Of a stretch of DNA of 64,000 bases, positions 1 through 9,700 are shown one piece after another. Numbering within the stretch: position 1 is the first letter of the stretch; each line of letters starts with the position of its first letter. The translations under genes were made by a program, and so were the position numbers. This DNA is from Sideroxydans sp. (lineage in GTDB: Bacteria > Pseudomonadota > Gammaproteobacteria > Burkholderiales > Gallionellaceae): assembly GCA_024636935.1 (NCBI GenBank), contig JAGXGC010000012.1, forward strand, positions 33,214 through 97,213, written 5' to 3'. Under the pieces are notes generated by a model, which saw only the letters and a list, made by a program, of their open reading frames with translations, was not told the origin of the DNA and ran no database searches.

Positions 1-782
1 ATCAGCGCGGCCGTGGCAAAACACGACACCGCGACCCAAACACCGGCATACGGGATGCGCTCGTCGAGGAAGAGGAAAGTCAGCAGGATAGACAGGATGG
101 CCACGACAGAGAACCATTCGTTACGAGCGAAGCGCTGCCTGATGTCATCCGATACCTGGGCGGCCATCGCGCCGATCATGAATTCCCATATACGTCCCGG
201 GAACGAAAAGAAACTGGAGATATGATCTTGCTGGATGACCCAGACCTTCCATGCCACCGAGAAGACAAACAGCATGCCGAAAACCATCCATCGCCGGTAC
301 CTGAAACGCCACAACATGACCAATAGCAGCGGGAAGAACAGATAGAACTGCTCTTCGATGGATAGTGACCAAGTGTGCAGCAGCGGCTTGACCTCACGCG
401 ACAGATCGAAATATCCCTGCTGCCGGGCAAACACCAAATTGGTCAGATACACCGCGGTGAACTGCAGGCTCTTGCCAAACTGACTAAAGTCATAGGGCAG
501 CAGCAGGAAGTAACCGATCACGATGGTCGCAACGATCATCGCAAACAGGTTAGGCAACAGGCGGATCACGCGATTCTTGTAGAACCCTGCGAGGGTGAAC
601 CTACCGGCGCGGTGTTCCCTGACGATAAGCTGGGTAATGACATAACCCGATATCACAAAGAACATATCGACACCGGCATATCCCCCCGGCAAGGGCACTC
701 CACCGAAATGGAACAACATAACGGCAAGGATGGAAATCCCTCGTAAGCCCTGTATCTCGAAACTGTACTGCTGTTGCTTCAT
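1..782 (-). CDS. Acyltransferase 3 (OafA/YrhL-like) membrane protein, C-terminus cut by window edge
   Basis: The frame opens at an ATG at 780-782 and runs without a stop to base 3, giving about 260 residues; the rest lies outside the window. The N-terminus has the family's conserved Arg in GLRG (about residues 12-15) and a His near residue 25 in a hydrophobic helix. LHTWSLSIEEQFYLFFP near residue 140 is the diagnostic acyltransferase-3 motif. Several hydrophobic helices follow. Family members transfer acyl groups to O-antigen, exopolysaccharide or peptidoglycan at the inner membrane. The substrate cannot be told from this fragment. Usual length is 350-660 residues, so a large part may be missing. 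Confidence 0.85.
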   Translation of the reverse strand, partial: MKQQQYSFEIQGLRGISILAVMLFHFGGVPLPGGYAGVDMFFVISGYVITQLIVREHRAGRFTLAGFYKNRVIRLLPNLFAMIVATIVIGYFLLLPYDFSQFGKSLQFTAVYLTNLVFARQQGYFDLSREVKPLLHTWSLSIEEQFYLFFPLLLVMLWRFRYRRWMVFGMLFVFSVAWKVWVIQQDHISSFFSFPGRIWEFMIGAMAAQVSDDIRQRFARNEWFSVVAILSILLTFLFLDERIPYAGVWVAVSCFATAAL

Positions 783-837
783 TCACTCGCTCCAGTATTC
801 AAACTATATTCTTCGATGCGCACGGATGACATACCCA

Positions 838-2037
838 TCACTCTGCACGCAAAGCTTCGACAGGGTCGAGCTTTGCCGCACGCATAGCTGGAATGACACC
901 CGCAGCGAGGCCAATGGTAACGGCAGTCAGTTCTGCCAATGCGGCAAACAGCCACGGGGTGTGTACCGGCAGCGCAGGCACCAACAGATGCAGACCTTGT
1001 GCGATGCCTATTCCCAGCAGCAAACCCAAGCCGCCGCCCAGTGCAGAGAGCATCATAGCTTCGCCCAAGAACAACACCAACACCTGCTGTTCAAGGGCGC
1101 CGAGTGCGCGCAGCAGGCCGATCTCAGCCGTGCGCTCGGTAACCGCCATGGTCATGATAGTGAGGATACCGACCGCGCCGACCAACAGTGAAATAGCCCC
1201 TAAGGCACCGACAGCAAAGGTGAGTATCCCCAACACGGAACTCAGCACTTCCAGTGCTTGCTCTTGCGAAATGATGGTGAAGTCCTCGCGCCCATGAACT
1301 TCGATCAATCGATTCTTGATCAGACGGATCAGGACATCCGCCTCGATATCAGCACGATAGCTGACGTTGACTTCCATCAACCCCGGACGATTGAGCAGCT
1401 CCATCGCCCGCGCAGCAGGAATGAATACCGCATCATCCATATCCATGCCAAGCACCTGCCCCTTGGATTCCATCACGCCGACCACACGATAGCGTTGACC
1501 ACCGATGCGCAGATACTGGCCGAGTGGATTCGTTTCGCCGAACAATTCTTGTTGAATCTTCGAGCCGATCACCGTCTGTGCACGCGCCTGCTCGTCGTCT
1601 GCATCGGTCCAGAAACTGCCGCTCTGCACCTTCATGGTGAAGGCCTTGCCGAAGTCGCGCCCCTCACCCAGCACCATGGTGCGCCGTGTCCTACCTTCGA
1701 AGCGCACCTCGGCGTTACCCATCAATCCCGGAATGACATATTCCACGTATGGCAGACGGCGCAGCGCATCGGCATCTTGCAGTGTGAGCGGTCTGGCCGA
1801 ACCAAAGATGCCGACATTGCCACCCTGCGTCTGGGTCTTACCGGGTTGCACGCTGATGATATTGGTGCCGAACTGCGAGAACTCTTTTAGCACGAACTGA
1901 TGCAAGCCTTCACCGATGGAGGTGAGCAGGATCACGGCCGCGATACCGATGGCGATGCCCAGCCCGGTCAGGAAGCTACGCATCCTGTAGGTGAGGAAGC
2001 TGGAGGAAGTAAGCGTGATCAGATCGCGTAGATACAT
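838..2037 (-). CDS. ABC transporter permease, MacB/FtsX type (second permease)
   Basis: A 399-residue membrane protein with the MacB layout: one N-terminal helix (about residues 22-40), a large periplasmic domain, then three C-terminal helices of the FtsX domain (about 270-395). The start MYLRDLI lies 2 bases after the stop of the upstream permease; a longer reading upstream would run through that gene's end. It is the last gene of a four-gene operon (adaptor, ATPase, permease, permease). With its paralogue it probably forms the membrane part of an efflux or lipoprotein/peptide export pump. The substrate is unknown. Confidence 0.88.
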   Translation of the reverse strand: MYLRDLITLTSSSFLTYRMRSFLTGLGIAIGIAAVILLTSIGEGLHQFVLKEFSQFGTNIISVQPGKTQTQGGNVGIFGSARPLTLQDADALRRLPYVEYVIPGLMGNAEVRFEGRTRRTMVLGEGRDFGKAFTMKVQSGSFWTDADDEQARAQTVIGSKIQQELFGETNPLGQYLRIGGQRYRVVGVMESKGQVLGMDMDDAVFIPAARAMELLNRPGLMEVNVSYRADIEADVLIRLIKNRLIEVHGREDFTIISQEQALEVLSSVLGILTFAVGALGAISLLVGAVGILTIMTMAVTERTAEIGLLRALGALEQQVLVLFLGEAMMLSALGGGLGLLLGIGIAQGLHLLVPALPVHTPWLFAALAELTAVTIGLAAGVIPAMRAAKLDPVEALRAE

Positions 2038-2039
2038 GA

Positions 2040-3248
2040 CTATTTCCCGGCGAGTGCGGCGACCGGGTCCAACCTTGCTGCACGCCGCGCAGGCCACACG
2101 CTAAAAAGTATGCCGGTGCCCAATGCGGTGACGGTGGCTGCGATCACCGCCCACCAGGGCGGCGACACGGGCAAGCTGGGATATATCTGTCCGATGATGA
2201 AACTCCCGGCATAACCCAATGCCAATCCGGCGACACTGCCCATGCCTGACAGCAGTGCAGCCTCAGCGAAGAAAAGTTGCCTGATCTGCTTGGCCGGAGC
2301 GCCCAATGCTTTCAGCAAGCCGATCTCTTTGACGCGTTGCGCTACGGCGATGAGCATCACATTCATGATCAGCACACCGGCCACCGCCAGACTGATGGCG
2401 GCGATACCCCCTACAGCCATAGTCAGCGCACTGAGGATTCGATCGAATGTCTGCAACACTGCATCTTGCGTGATGACGGTCACGTCGCGCTCACCGTTAT
2501 GCCGTTCGACCAAGATGGATTCTGCGTCTTTGGTAACCTGCTCGATGGCATCGCGATGCTTGGCTTCAATCAAAATTCGGTACAGGCCTGAGGTGTTGAA
2601 TAGCTGGTGTGAAGAGGCGACTGGAATGATGACCAGATCATCGGTACGCAAGCCCATGGACTCACCCTGCGAAGCCATCACGCCGATGACCCGAAAGCGG
2701 CGGTCACCCAAACGCACCCACTGTCCCACGGCTTGCTCATTCCCGAACAGTTCTCGTTTCATCTGGTTGCCCAACACGCAGATCGAAGCCGTATCGTGAA
2801 TATCACCTTGAGGCAGAAAACTCCCGACCGCCATGCTCATATGACGCACCCCCAGCAATTCTGAAGTCGAGCCCAGCACCACCACCTCACGATTCAATGC
2901 GCCGCGTGACAGTGAAGCGGAGCCAATAGTGAGTGGTGCAAAGCGCTTGATGGCACGACTGCGCTGCAATGCCTGTGCGTCGTCCAGCGTGATCTCGCGC
3001 GGTGTCTGACCCGACATCAGACCGGGGCCGACACCGGAGGTCTCGGTACGCCCCGGTAGCACGATGACCAAGTTCGTCCCCAGCGATGCGAATTGATTCA
3101 CCACATAGCGCCTGGCGCCCTCGCCCAATGCCGTCAGCACCACAACGGCAGCCACGCCGATAGACATCGCCAACATCATCAGCAAAGTCCGCGTCGGGCT
3201 GCCGCGCAAGCTGCCTGTGGCGAATTTCAGGGTGTCGGCCGGTCTCAC
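2040..3248 (-). CDS. ABC transporter permease, MacB/FtsX type (first permease)
   Basis: A 402-residue protein with an N-terminal helix after RTLLMMLAMSIGVAAVVVL (about residues 22-42), a periplasmic MacB core, and three C-terminal helices ending in the typical PARRAARLDPVAAL tail. It resembles the downstream permease in layout and motifs (GEG after helix 1, GTN), so the two are probably paralogues forming a heterodimer instead of the MacB homodimer. ATPase and permease are separate genes here, unlike classical MacB where they are fused. Its start overlaps the ATPase stop by 4 bases, which points to coupled translation. Confidence 0.88.
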   Translation of the reverse strand: MRPADTLKFATGSLRGSPTRTLLMMLAMSIGVAAVVVLTALGEGARRYVVNQFASLGTNLVIVLPGRTETSGVGPGLMSGQTPREITLDDAQALQRSRAIKRFAPLTIGSASLSRGALNREVVVLGSTSELLGVRHMSMAVGSFLPQGDIHDTASICVLGNQMKRELFGNEQAVGQWVRLGDRRFRVIGVMASQGESMGLRTDDLVIIPVASSHQLFNTSGLYRILIEAKHRDAIEQVTKDAESILVERHNGERDVTVITQDAVLQTFDRILSALTMAVGGIAAISLAVAGVLIMNVMLIAVAQRVKEIGLLKALGAPAKQIRQLFFAEAALLSGMGSVAGLALGYAGSFIIGQIYPSLPVSPPWWAVIAATVTALGTGILFSVWPARRAARLDPVAALAGK

Positions 3249-3925
3249 TTTGTCTGTTGCTCGTCGGAAAGGATGCGACCGTCCAACATGTGGATCTGCC
3301 TACTGGCACGGGCGCCGATCTCAGCATCGTGTGTCACTACCACCAGCGTGATGTCCTGCTCCAACAAGCCTTCCAGCAACTTAAGAACTTCCCATCCGGT
3401 GGCTTGATCGAGGTTTCCGGTCGGTTCATCTGCCAACAAAACAGTCGGCTTCATCACTGTGGCACGGGCGATAGCCACGCGCTGACGCTGACCACCGGAA
3501 AGTTGATCTGGGCGGTGATCGGCGCGCTCAGACAAGCCATAGTTCCGCATCAACTCCTGCACACGCGACCTTCTTTCATCGACGGGAATGCCCGCCAAGA
3601 TCATTGGCAGTTCGACGTTTTGAGCGGCGGTCAGGCGCGGCACCAGATGGAAAGACTGGAATACGAAACCGATCTTCTCTCGTCGCACACGCGCCAGCTG
3701 TTCGTCATTCAGGTCGGTGACATTGCCGCCATCCAACAGATAAGTGCCAGAACTCGGCCGATCTAGCAGGCCGAGCATATTGAGCATGGTGGATTTTCCG
3801 GAGCCGGAGGGCCCCATGATGGAAATGTATTCGCCTGCACCAAAACTGAGATCGATGTCGCGTAAAGCCGCGACCTTCTGATCACCGACCGTGAAAGTGC
3901 GACAGACTTTTTGCAGCTCGATCAT
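3245..3925 (-). CDS. ABC transporter ATPase, MacB/LolD class
   Basis: A 226-residue cytoplasmic nucleotide-binding subunit. Visible motifs are Walker A GPSGSGKST (about residues 39-47), a Q-loop at FVFQSFHLVPRL, signature LSGGQRQRVAIARA, Walker B TVLLADEPTGNLD and the H-loop VVTHD. The short length without a fused transmembrane domain and the LADEPTGNLD sequence are typical of the LolD/FtsE/MacB-N group. It overlaps the adaptor gene by 4 bases at its start and the first permease by 4 bases at its end, so it is clearly part of one operon that powers export together with the two permeases. Confidence 0.92.
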   Translation of the reverse strand: MIELQKVCRTFTVGDQKVAALRDIDLSFGAGEYISIMGPSGSGKSTMLNMLGLLDRPSSGTYLLDGGNVTDLNDEQLARVRREKIGFVFQSFHLVPRLTAAQNVELPMILAGIPVDERRSRVQELMRNYGLSERADHRPDQLSGGQRQRVAIARATVMKPTVLLADEPTGNLDQATGWEVLKLLEGLLEQDITLVVVTHDAEIGARASRQIHMLDGRILSDEQQTK

Positions 3926-5106
3926 TTGGCTGCTGGCTGAGCAGTTTCCGGTTGGACGACCGCGCCAGCTTCCACGCCTTCACGATCCAGCGATGACACG
4001 ACTAGGTCTCCCTCAGCCAAGCCGGAAAGGACTTCCTCCCTCTCCCAATTACTCAGACCGGTAGTGATGACGCGCTCTTCCAGCACACCTTTATCTCCAT
4101 AGCGCAGGACACGATTGCCCTCCAGCAAGGTCGAGGTTGGGATGCGCAACACATTCTGTCGCGTCTCATAGACGATCTCGACATCTGCGCTATAGCCGAC
4201 CAAGAGATTGTCGCTTGCAGCAGGCTTATCGAATTCGACCTCTACCTCTACAGTACGCGCCTGCTTCTCCAGATCGAGCACATAAGGCGCAATGCGACGC
4301 ACCTTGCCGTTGAAACTCTGCCCCTTGATCGCATCCAGGGTGATGCGGCTGAGCTGTCCGACCTTCAGCTTGGAAGCATCCACTTCGTCGATAGGCGCGC
4401 TGACATACATGCAACTATCGTCGATCAGATCGATGGCTGGGATGGTCAGGATTCCGGGCGGTGATGGCGTAGCGTATTCGCCCAACTCTCCGCTGATGTC
4501 TGCCACGATGCCATCGAACGGTGCGCGCAACACCATGCGCTCCAATGTGGCCTTGGCGACGCGAACACGCGAGCGACTCTGCTCGACATCGCCATTCGCC
4601 GAAGTACATGCAGACTGTTTCGCAGATGCTTCCGTCATCGCACGGTCAAGCTGCTGCACCGAGATGAAACCTTTAGCACGCAACTCCTGCGAACGCACCG
4701 CATCACGTTGTGCCGCATCGGCCAGCGTGCAAACTTCCTGCACACGCGATAGCGCGACCTTGAGTTGTTCCTGCGCCAGACTCTCTTGAGCGTGCAAATC
4801 GTTATCCCATAGCTCGAGTAAAATCTGCCCTTGTTTTACACGCTCGCCTTTCTTCACCAACAACTTGGCGATCTGTCCGCCCGCCGAGGGCGACATCTTG
4901 GCGCGGCGGCAGGCATTCACTGTCCCTGCACGCGTATTGCTGACCGAAGCCTCCACGATACCGCGCTCTACTTTCTGCAAGACGACGGGGATCGGTTTGG
5001 TTTTCGGAAACAGTATTGCTGCCACTGCAATAACAACAACTGCAATGACCGCGATAACGATTTTTTTGCGGCGGGAAGAATGCGAACCGGAAGTCGGCAA
5101 GGTCAT
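3922..5106 (-). CDS. Periplasmic adaptor subunit, MacA/HlyD family
   Basis: A 394-residue membrane fusion protein. A positively charged N-terminus (SSRRKK) precedes one transmembrane helix (about residues 15-34). A lipoyl/barrel half (KMSPSAGGQIAKLLVKKGERVKQGQ), an alpha-hairpin rich in Ala, Gln and Leu (about 95-185), and the returning lipoyl and beta-barrel segments follow. The start is supported by AGGAG six bases upstream. It is the first gene of the export operon. The adaptor would link the MacB-like permeases to an outer-membrane TolC-type channel, which is not encoded in this window. Confidence 0.88.
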   Translation of the reverse strand: MTLPTSGSHSSRRKKIVIAVIAVVVIAVAAILFPKTKPIPVVLQKVERGIVEASVSNTRAGTVNACRRAKMSPSAGGQIAKLLVKKGERVKQGQILLELWDNDLHAQESLAQEQLKVALSRVQEVCTLADAAQRDAVRSQELRAKGFISVQQLDRAMTEASAKQSACTSANGDVEQSRSRVRVAKATLERMVLRAPFDGIVADISGELGEYATPSPPGILTIPAIDLIDDSCMYVSAPIDEVDASKLKVGQLSRITLDAIKGQSFNGKVRRIAPYVLDLEKQARTVEVEVEFDKPAASDNLLVGYSADVEIVYETRQNVLRIPTSTLLEGNRVLRYGDKGVLEERVITTGLSNWEREEVLSGLAEGDLVVSSLDREGVEAGAVVQPETAQPAAK

Positions 5107-5146
5107 TTATTACTCCTGACTGTTCGCTGCGGAATGGCGAAATAGA

Positions 5147-5222
5147 TGGTGCCGATGAGGGGAATCGAACCTCTGACCTACGCGTTACGAGTGCGTTGCT
5201 CTACCAACTGAGCTACATCGGC
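5147..5222 (-). tRNA. tRNA-Thr (anticodon CGU)
   Basis: The minus strand folds into a full cloverleaf of 76 nt. The acceptor stem GCCGATG pairs with CATCGGC; the D-arm is GCTC...GAGC; the anticodon loop CTCGTAA in stem ACGCA/TGCGT-like context gives anticodon CGU; the T-arm contains GGTTCGATTCC. The discriminator A is followed by an encoded CCA (5147-5149). It stands alone between the export operon and thiO. Confidence 0.95.
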
Positions 5223-5267
5223 GTTTCGAGTCTGAGTATAAGCGGATAGCGCGCCACCGGGCAACGA

Positions 5268-6293
5268 CTAACGCCAGCGATACGGTGAAATATCAAGTGT
5301 TTGCGGTTTATCGAAAATCTTATTGAGCAACACTTCAGCACTGGCTGGTGCCATGGTGACACCGTAGCGGAAATGACCGCCGTTGATATACAGATTCTCC
5401 AAAGCAGGATGGCGATCTATGGTCGGGATGTTGCCGCTTGAACCTGGACGCAGACCAGCCCAGTGACGCACGACAGGCATACCCTGCAAAGCGGGCAACA
5501 ACACAATAGCGCGCAGCAACATAGAATCACGCGCCTCTTCCGTCGTGGACTTGTTGAAGCCGACATCCTCCAACGTACTGCCGATCAGCAGATGGCCGTC
5601 CTTGCGTGGAATGAAGTACAGATCACCCTGCAACAGAATATGCGGTAGCGGAGGCGTATCGAACTTGAACAGCAGCATCTGCCCGCGGATAGGTTTGATA
5701 TCCAACTGCTGCGCATGCTCACCCAACAATGCCCTGCTCCAGGCCCCCGCCGTCAACACGTAGTCATCCGCTTTGAAATCACCCTGACTGGTACGCACAT
5801 GCCGCACCCTGTCACCCTGCGCTTCGATATCCAATACCTCGCACTGCTCCACGATACGTCCACCGAGCTGGATCACCCGTTCACGCATGGCACGCAACAA
5901 ACGCGGATTGCGGACTTGGGCGATCTCAGGCAAAAAGATGGAATCATTGGCAAGCTCGTAACGCATCCCGTGCGCCTCACACCAATCTACTGCCACCTTC
6001 GAATCGAATGGTTGTAATACACGCATACCGCACCGCAAGTACTCGGTATCCACCCCAGTCTCGGCAGTCAGGTCTGAGGTAAAGCGCTCGAAACGCGCCA
6101 TACCCAGCAATGCCAAGCGCGTGACCTCCTCGGAATAATCCCAAGGACACAATGGCGACATGATGCCGCCCCCCGCCCACGAGGCTTCCTGCCCTAGTTC
6201 ACCGCGCTCCAGCACGGTCACGGCAAGATCGCTCTTCAGAAAATGAATCGCGGACGCCAAACCGACAGCGCCCGCTCCAATGATGATTTTCAA
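5268..6293 (-). CDS. thiO: Glycine oxidase ThiO / FAD-dependent D-amino-acid oxidase family
   Basis: A 341-residue FAD enzyme of the DAO fold. The dinucleotide motif GAGAVGLASA lies at residues 6-15, followed by the acidic end of beta-2 (VLERGELGQEASWAGGG), a typical ThiO stretch. The C-terminal GLRPGSSGNIPTIDR and GGHFRYGVTMAP elements are characteristic of glycine oxidase, which makes iminoglycine for the thiamin thiazole ring. It starts 12 bases after the pilin gene stop and may be read from the pilin operon, an odd partnership. Other thi genes are not nearby, so the assignment to thiamin synthesis rests on sequence only. Confidence 0.82.
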   Translation of the reverse strand: MKIIIGAGAVGLASAIHFLKSDLAVTVLERGELGQEASWAGGGIMSPLCPWDYSEEVTRLALLGMARFERFTSDLTAETGVDTEYLRCGMRVLQPFDSKVAVDWCEAHGMRYELANDSIFLPEIAQVRNPRLLRAMRERVIQLGGRIVEQCEVLDIEAQGDRVRHVRTSQGDFKADDYVLTAGAWSRALLGEHAQQLDIKPIRGQMLLFKFDTPPLPHILLQGDLYFIPRKDGHLLIGSTLEDVGFNKSTTEEARDSMLLRAIVLLPALQGMPVVRHWAGLRPGSSGNIPTIDRHPALENLYINGGHFRYGVTMAPASAEVLLNKIFDKPQTLDISPYRWR

Positions 6294-6305
6294 ACGCTTA
6301 ACTAC

Positions 6306-6716
6306 CTACCATGTCGTGCCATTCCAAAGGCGTGCACCATTCGAACTGATCGAGATATCTCCATCCCCCTCCTGGGCCCCTCCCGCCACCGGGGTCGCGG
6401 ATAAAGTGAAAGACTGCCCGTCCGATACCAGTTGGATCGTGTATTTATCATCCGTAGTCTGGTTATGAGTCAAACCCAACCCCCCAGTTGAGTTTCCGTC
6501 ATATCCCGTCGTTAAGTTGGCGGTATAAGCATTTGAATTAAGGTATATCTTTTCCTGCACGGAGGCCAGATTCAATAACTCCGTCTTGGCTGCTTCTCGT
6601 GAACTTTTTACCAAATAAGTCTGGTAACTGGGCACGGCAATCCCAGCCAGAATCCCCACAATCACAACCGCGATCATCACCTCGATCAAACTGAATCCGC
6701 GCTGAATCTTTTTCAT
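6306..6716 (-). CDS. pilE: Type IV pilin-like protein (PilE family)
   Basis: A small class III signal-peptide protein (136 residues). The leader MKKIQRG is followed by FSLIEVMIAVVIVGILAGIAVPSY, with the prepilin peptidase cleavage site after Gly7 and the conserved Glu at +5 of the mature protein. A second ATG two codons upstream exists, but the AAAGGA box sits 8 bases from the chosen start and only 2 bases from the other. The globular part is short (about 100 residues) and Gly/Thr rich. It is the last gene of the minor pilin operon after pilY1, the place where PilE-type minor pilins usually sit. Confidence 0.88.
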   Translation of the reverse strand: MKKIQRGFSLIEVMIAVVIVGILAGIAVPSYQTYLVKSSREAAKTELLNLASVQEKIYLNSNAYTANLTTGYDGNSTGGLGLTHNQTTDDKYTIQLVSDGQSFTLSATPVAGGAQEGDGDISISSNGARLWNGTTW

Positions 6717-6728
6717 TGTCATTTTCCT

Positions 6729-9700
6729 TTAGTCTCGCACTATTTCATGCCACGACACGCGACCGGTACGTGCCCGGTCGCCACGCTGGTTACCACCGGC
6801 ACAACCAGCCCCCACACAACTGCCAGTTGGTGCCACAACCTCGGTTGTCGTGTTACCCAATGCATCGGTCGTTACTATAGTTGTAGTGCCGTCTGAATTG
6901 TGCGTACGCACAATAGTAGCGGTAGATGAATTGGCATACGTAATAACAGTCGTGATAATTTCGTTGCCCCCGACATCATAGGATATCGTGGTCGCAGTAC
7001 TGGTCACATCACCACCACCACCAGATAAGTCACCAATCTTGGGATCGGAAGATCCCGCTGCCGGATTGACAGATGAAGAAGTCCCATTATCCTGAGCAGG
7101 CGCCTTAGTCCAGCCAGTACTGTCATAACAAAGGTTGTTAGGATGGTGCCAATAGATCGACCATTCAACCAACAGGTAATCATCGTAATACGCTTTCTTC
7201 AACCGCCAGCCATATTCCAGACGACCATTGGGATCATTCAGCTCGATTGCCTCATTAGGGGTCGAAGCTTTGATCACCTGCAAGGTCAAAGCACCGTTAT
7301 GCCGCACACCTGCATAACTATTGCCTGAAGTGCCACTAACCCCGGGCCCATCATTGCCATTGGTGGGCGGCGTCACCGGCTGGTACAGGTTGCTATCGCC
7401 CGTACCATCACTCTGCCACACACAAGCATACTTGTTCGGTATCAAACCAGCGCGCACATCGCCGTTACCCCACCAGTTCTTGGCGGTCAAGGCATCCTTG
7501 GGCATATTGACAGCCAAGCTGCCAACCGTATTGCGGGTATAAGTAGGAAGCGTAGCCAAGTCAAGGCTGGCAGTATTTGCCAAATAATCCTTGACTGAGA
7601 TGTAGCCTGCATCCACGTTGTACAGGTAAGTTGAATCACCGATATGCAATTTCACCGCCGGACTCAGGTACTGATTGTGCAGCAGCACTTTGAACGACGT
7701 CGCAGTGCTAGTGATGGCTTTGCTGATATTGAATCCGGTATCACTAGGTGCCAGTGTGTTCACACCCGTCACATTGAACACATCATCCCACTGGTGAACG
7801 TGCTTTACCTTGGAGCAGCTCTTGTAACCTGTGATCGTAGGGGCTGTACCGCCGCTAAAAGTCCCGCCCACCAAATGAGGGGCCAGGTTCTCCCATCCCG
7901 TAGCCGCGACCGGCGTGACGCCGCCCGCTGTAGCTGTCTTGCTGATGGTGATATCGCCAAAATCGCTCAAACTCCCCACCGCGACAGAGGCACCATTTCC
8001 GTAAGTCGTAGTATCCACCAGACATACTGTATTACTGGATTGCGCGGCGCAGGTGGGGGTCACAGAGTTCCCGCCGACATATGCTTGGATACTGCCGCCT
8101 GTACCAATATCGCTCACCACCGTGCTCACCACTTCTGCGGGAGTCTTGCTTCTACCCGGAGTGATGGCATCTTGATCTGCCGAGACGCCGCCAACCTTGA
8201 TCGATTTGCTAGAAAGATCGTCATCGATCATTGGCGTGCCGCTGTTGCGTGTCTTGGTGCCGCTGAAGGTGATCAGGCCCGTGGGACGGACACCTGCCGT
8301 GCCGGGCAAGCCGGCTTGTGAGGTGCCGTTAACGAATGTGAACGTCTTGCCGTTCCAGCTCGTTCCGGCCGGAGCGGTCACCGTCACCGTACTGCTGGAT
8401 ACGGTAGCGGTAAAACCGTTGGTCACATTATTCTTGATGGTGGTGGCATTGGTCGTGGTGGCAGTGCCATTTGGAAGGTCATAAATGGTCAGCGCTGGCA
8501 CGATCTCCGTACCATCCACCAAAATGCCGCCCAGTGTCGCGGGCAAGCTGCTTCCCGTGCTTCCTACAGAGATAGTGGCTGTAGCGCCAGTGCCGCCCGA
8601 AGTCGTATACCCGCAAGGCGGATTACCATAAAAGATATCCACGTCGAAGTGACCGCCTGTCACACCATAGTCAACGGGAATCTGCGGAAATACCACATCC
8701 GGGTTCTGATTGAAGAGCGTGAAATTCAGGGTGGCCAATTGCACCAACACAGGCTGCGACATCACACCATGATCCTGAAACTTGCCGACGATGATGCCAT
8801 CCGTTGTCAGGATCGGGTCATCGACGTTCGTCCCCATAGGCAGCGCATCTGTTGCGGTGTAGGTGATGCGATCCGCATCTGTCAACAATAGATCGCCATT
8901 CATATCGAAGATCGGGCGGTTCTCGCTGCCCGATCCTCCGGACAGGTAATCCAGCTCCATCAACCAGTTCTCACCATAGACCGTCGTTGTGGTGCCAGTG
9001 GGAATATAGGATTTTGTGGGATCGTAACTGGTAAAGAAGAAAGTACCGTTCTCAATGAACATACCCTGCCCGACAACGCGTTCTCCAGCAGGCAATGCCA
9101 CTTTCCAACCTTTATAACCAGTCATTGAGTTATTGCTTGCACGCCTCACGCGCACCGAACTCCCAGTCTGCGTATAACTACGTTCTTCGAGAATCTGTGA
9201 CTGCACAGCGGTGTTGGCTACCGGTGCACCATCCCACACGCCATAGACGTAATAAACCGAGCTATCCGCCATGTCGGTATCCGTGAACAACCCTCCAGTC
9301 CCGAATGTCACCATGTAACCACCATCCGGATGACGGGCAGTCGCCGGATTGCCTACTATGGGTTGAGCGGGGGAAGTGACCAGCAAAGCACTTGCCGTCC
9401 AGCTCGCCGCCGTAGTGCTAGTAAGGTCGAACTTCCATAGCGTACCGTTCAGGTCGCCCGCATAGACACGATCCGCCTTACCGTCAAAATTCACGTCGAT
9501 CGCCTTGGGTGCTGAAAGACCGTTCGGGCTGGCAGCTGTTCCGCTGGTGCCGGCCTGGATGGCACGTATCAACGTGCCATCCGCAGCATTGATCACATAC
9601 AGATAAGCCTGATAGTCACCTGCATCGTTGTAGCCGTTTCCAACGATGACCGCATCCTGCCCGGTAGGAACTTTCGCGATCAATGGCGTGCTATCGGTAT

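Noticed and set aside
6729..6900. RGD tripeptide near the PilY1 C-terminus as an integrin-binding motif
   Set aside because: It sits in an Arg/Gly-rich tail (QRGDRARTGR); a chance occurrence is more likely in an environmental bacterium.
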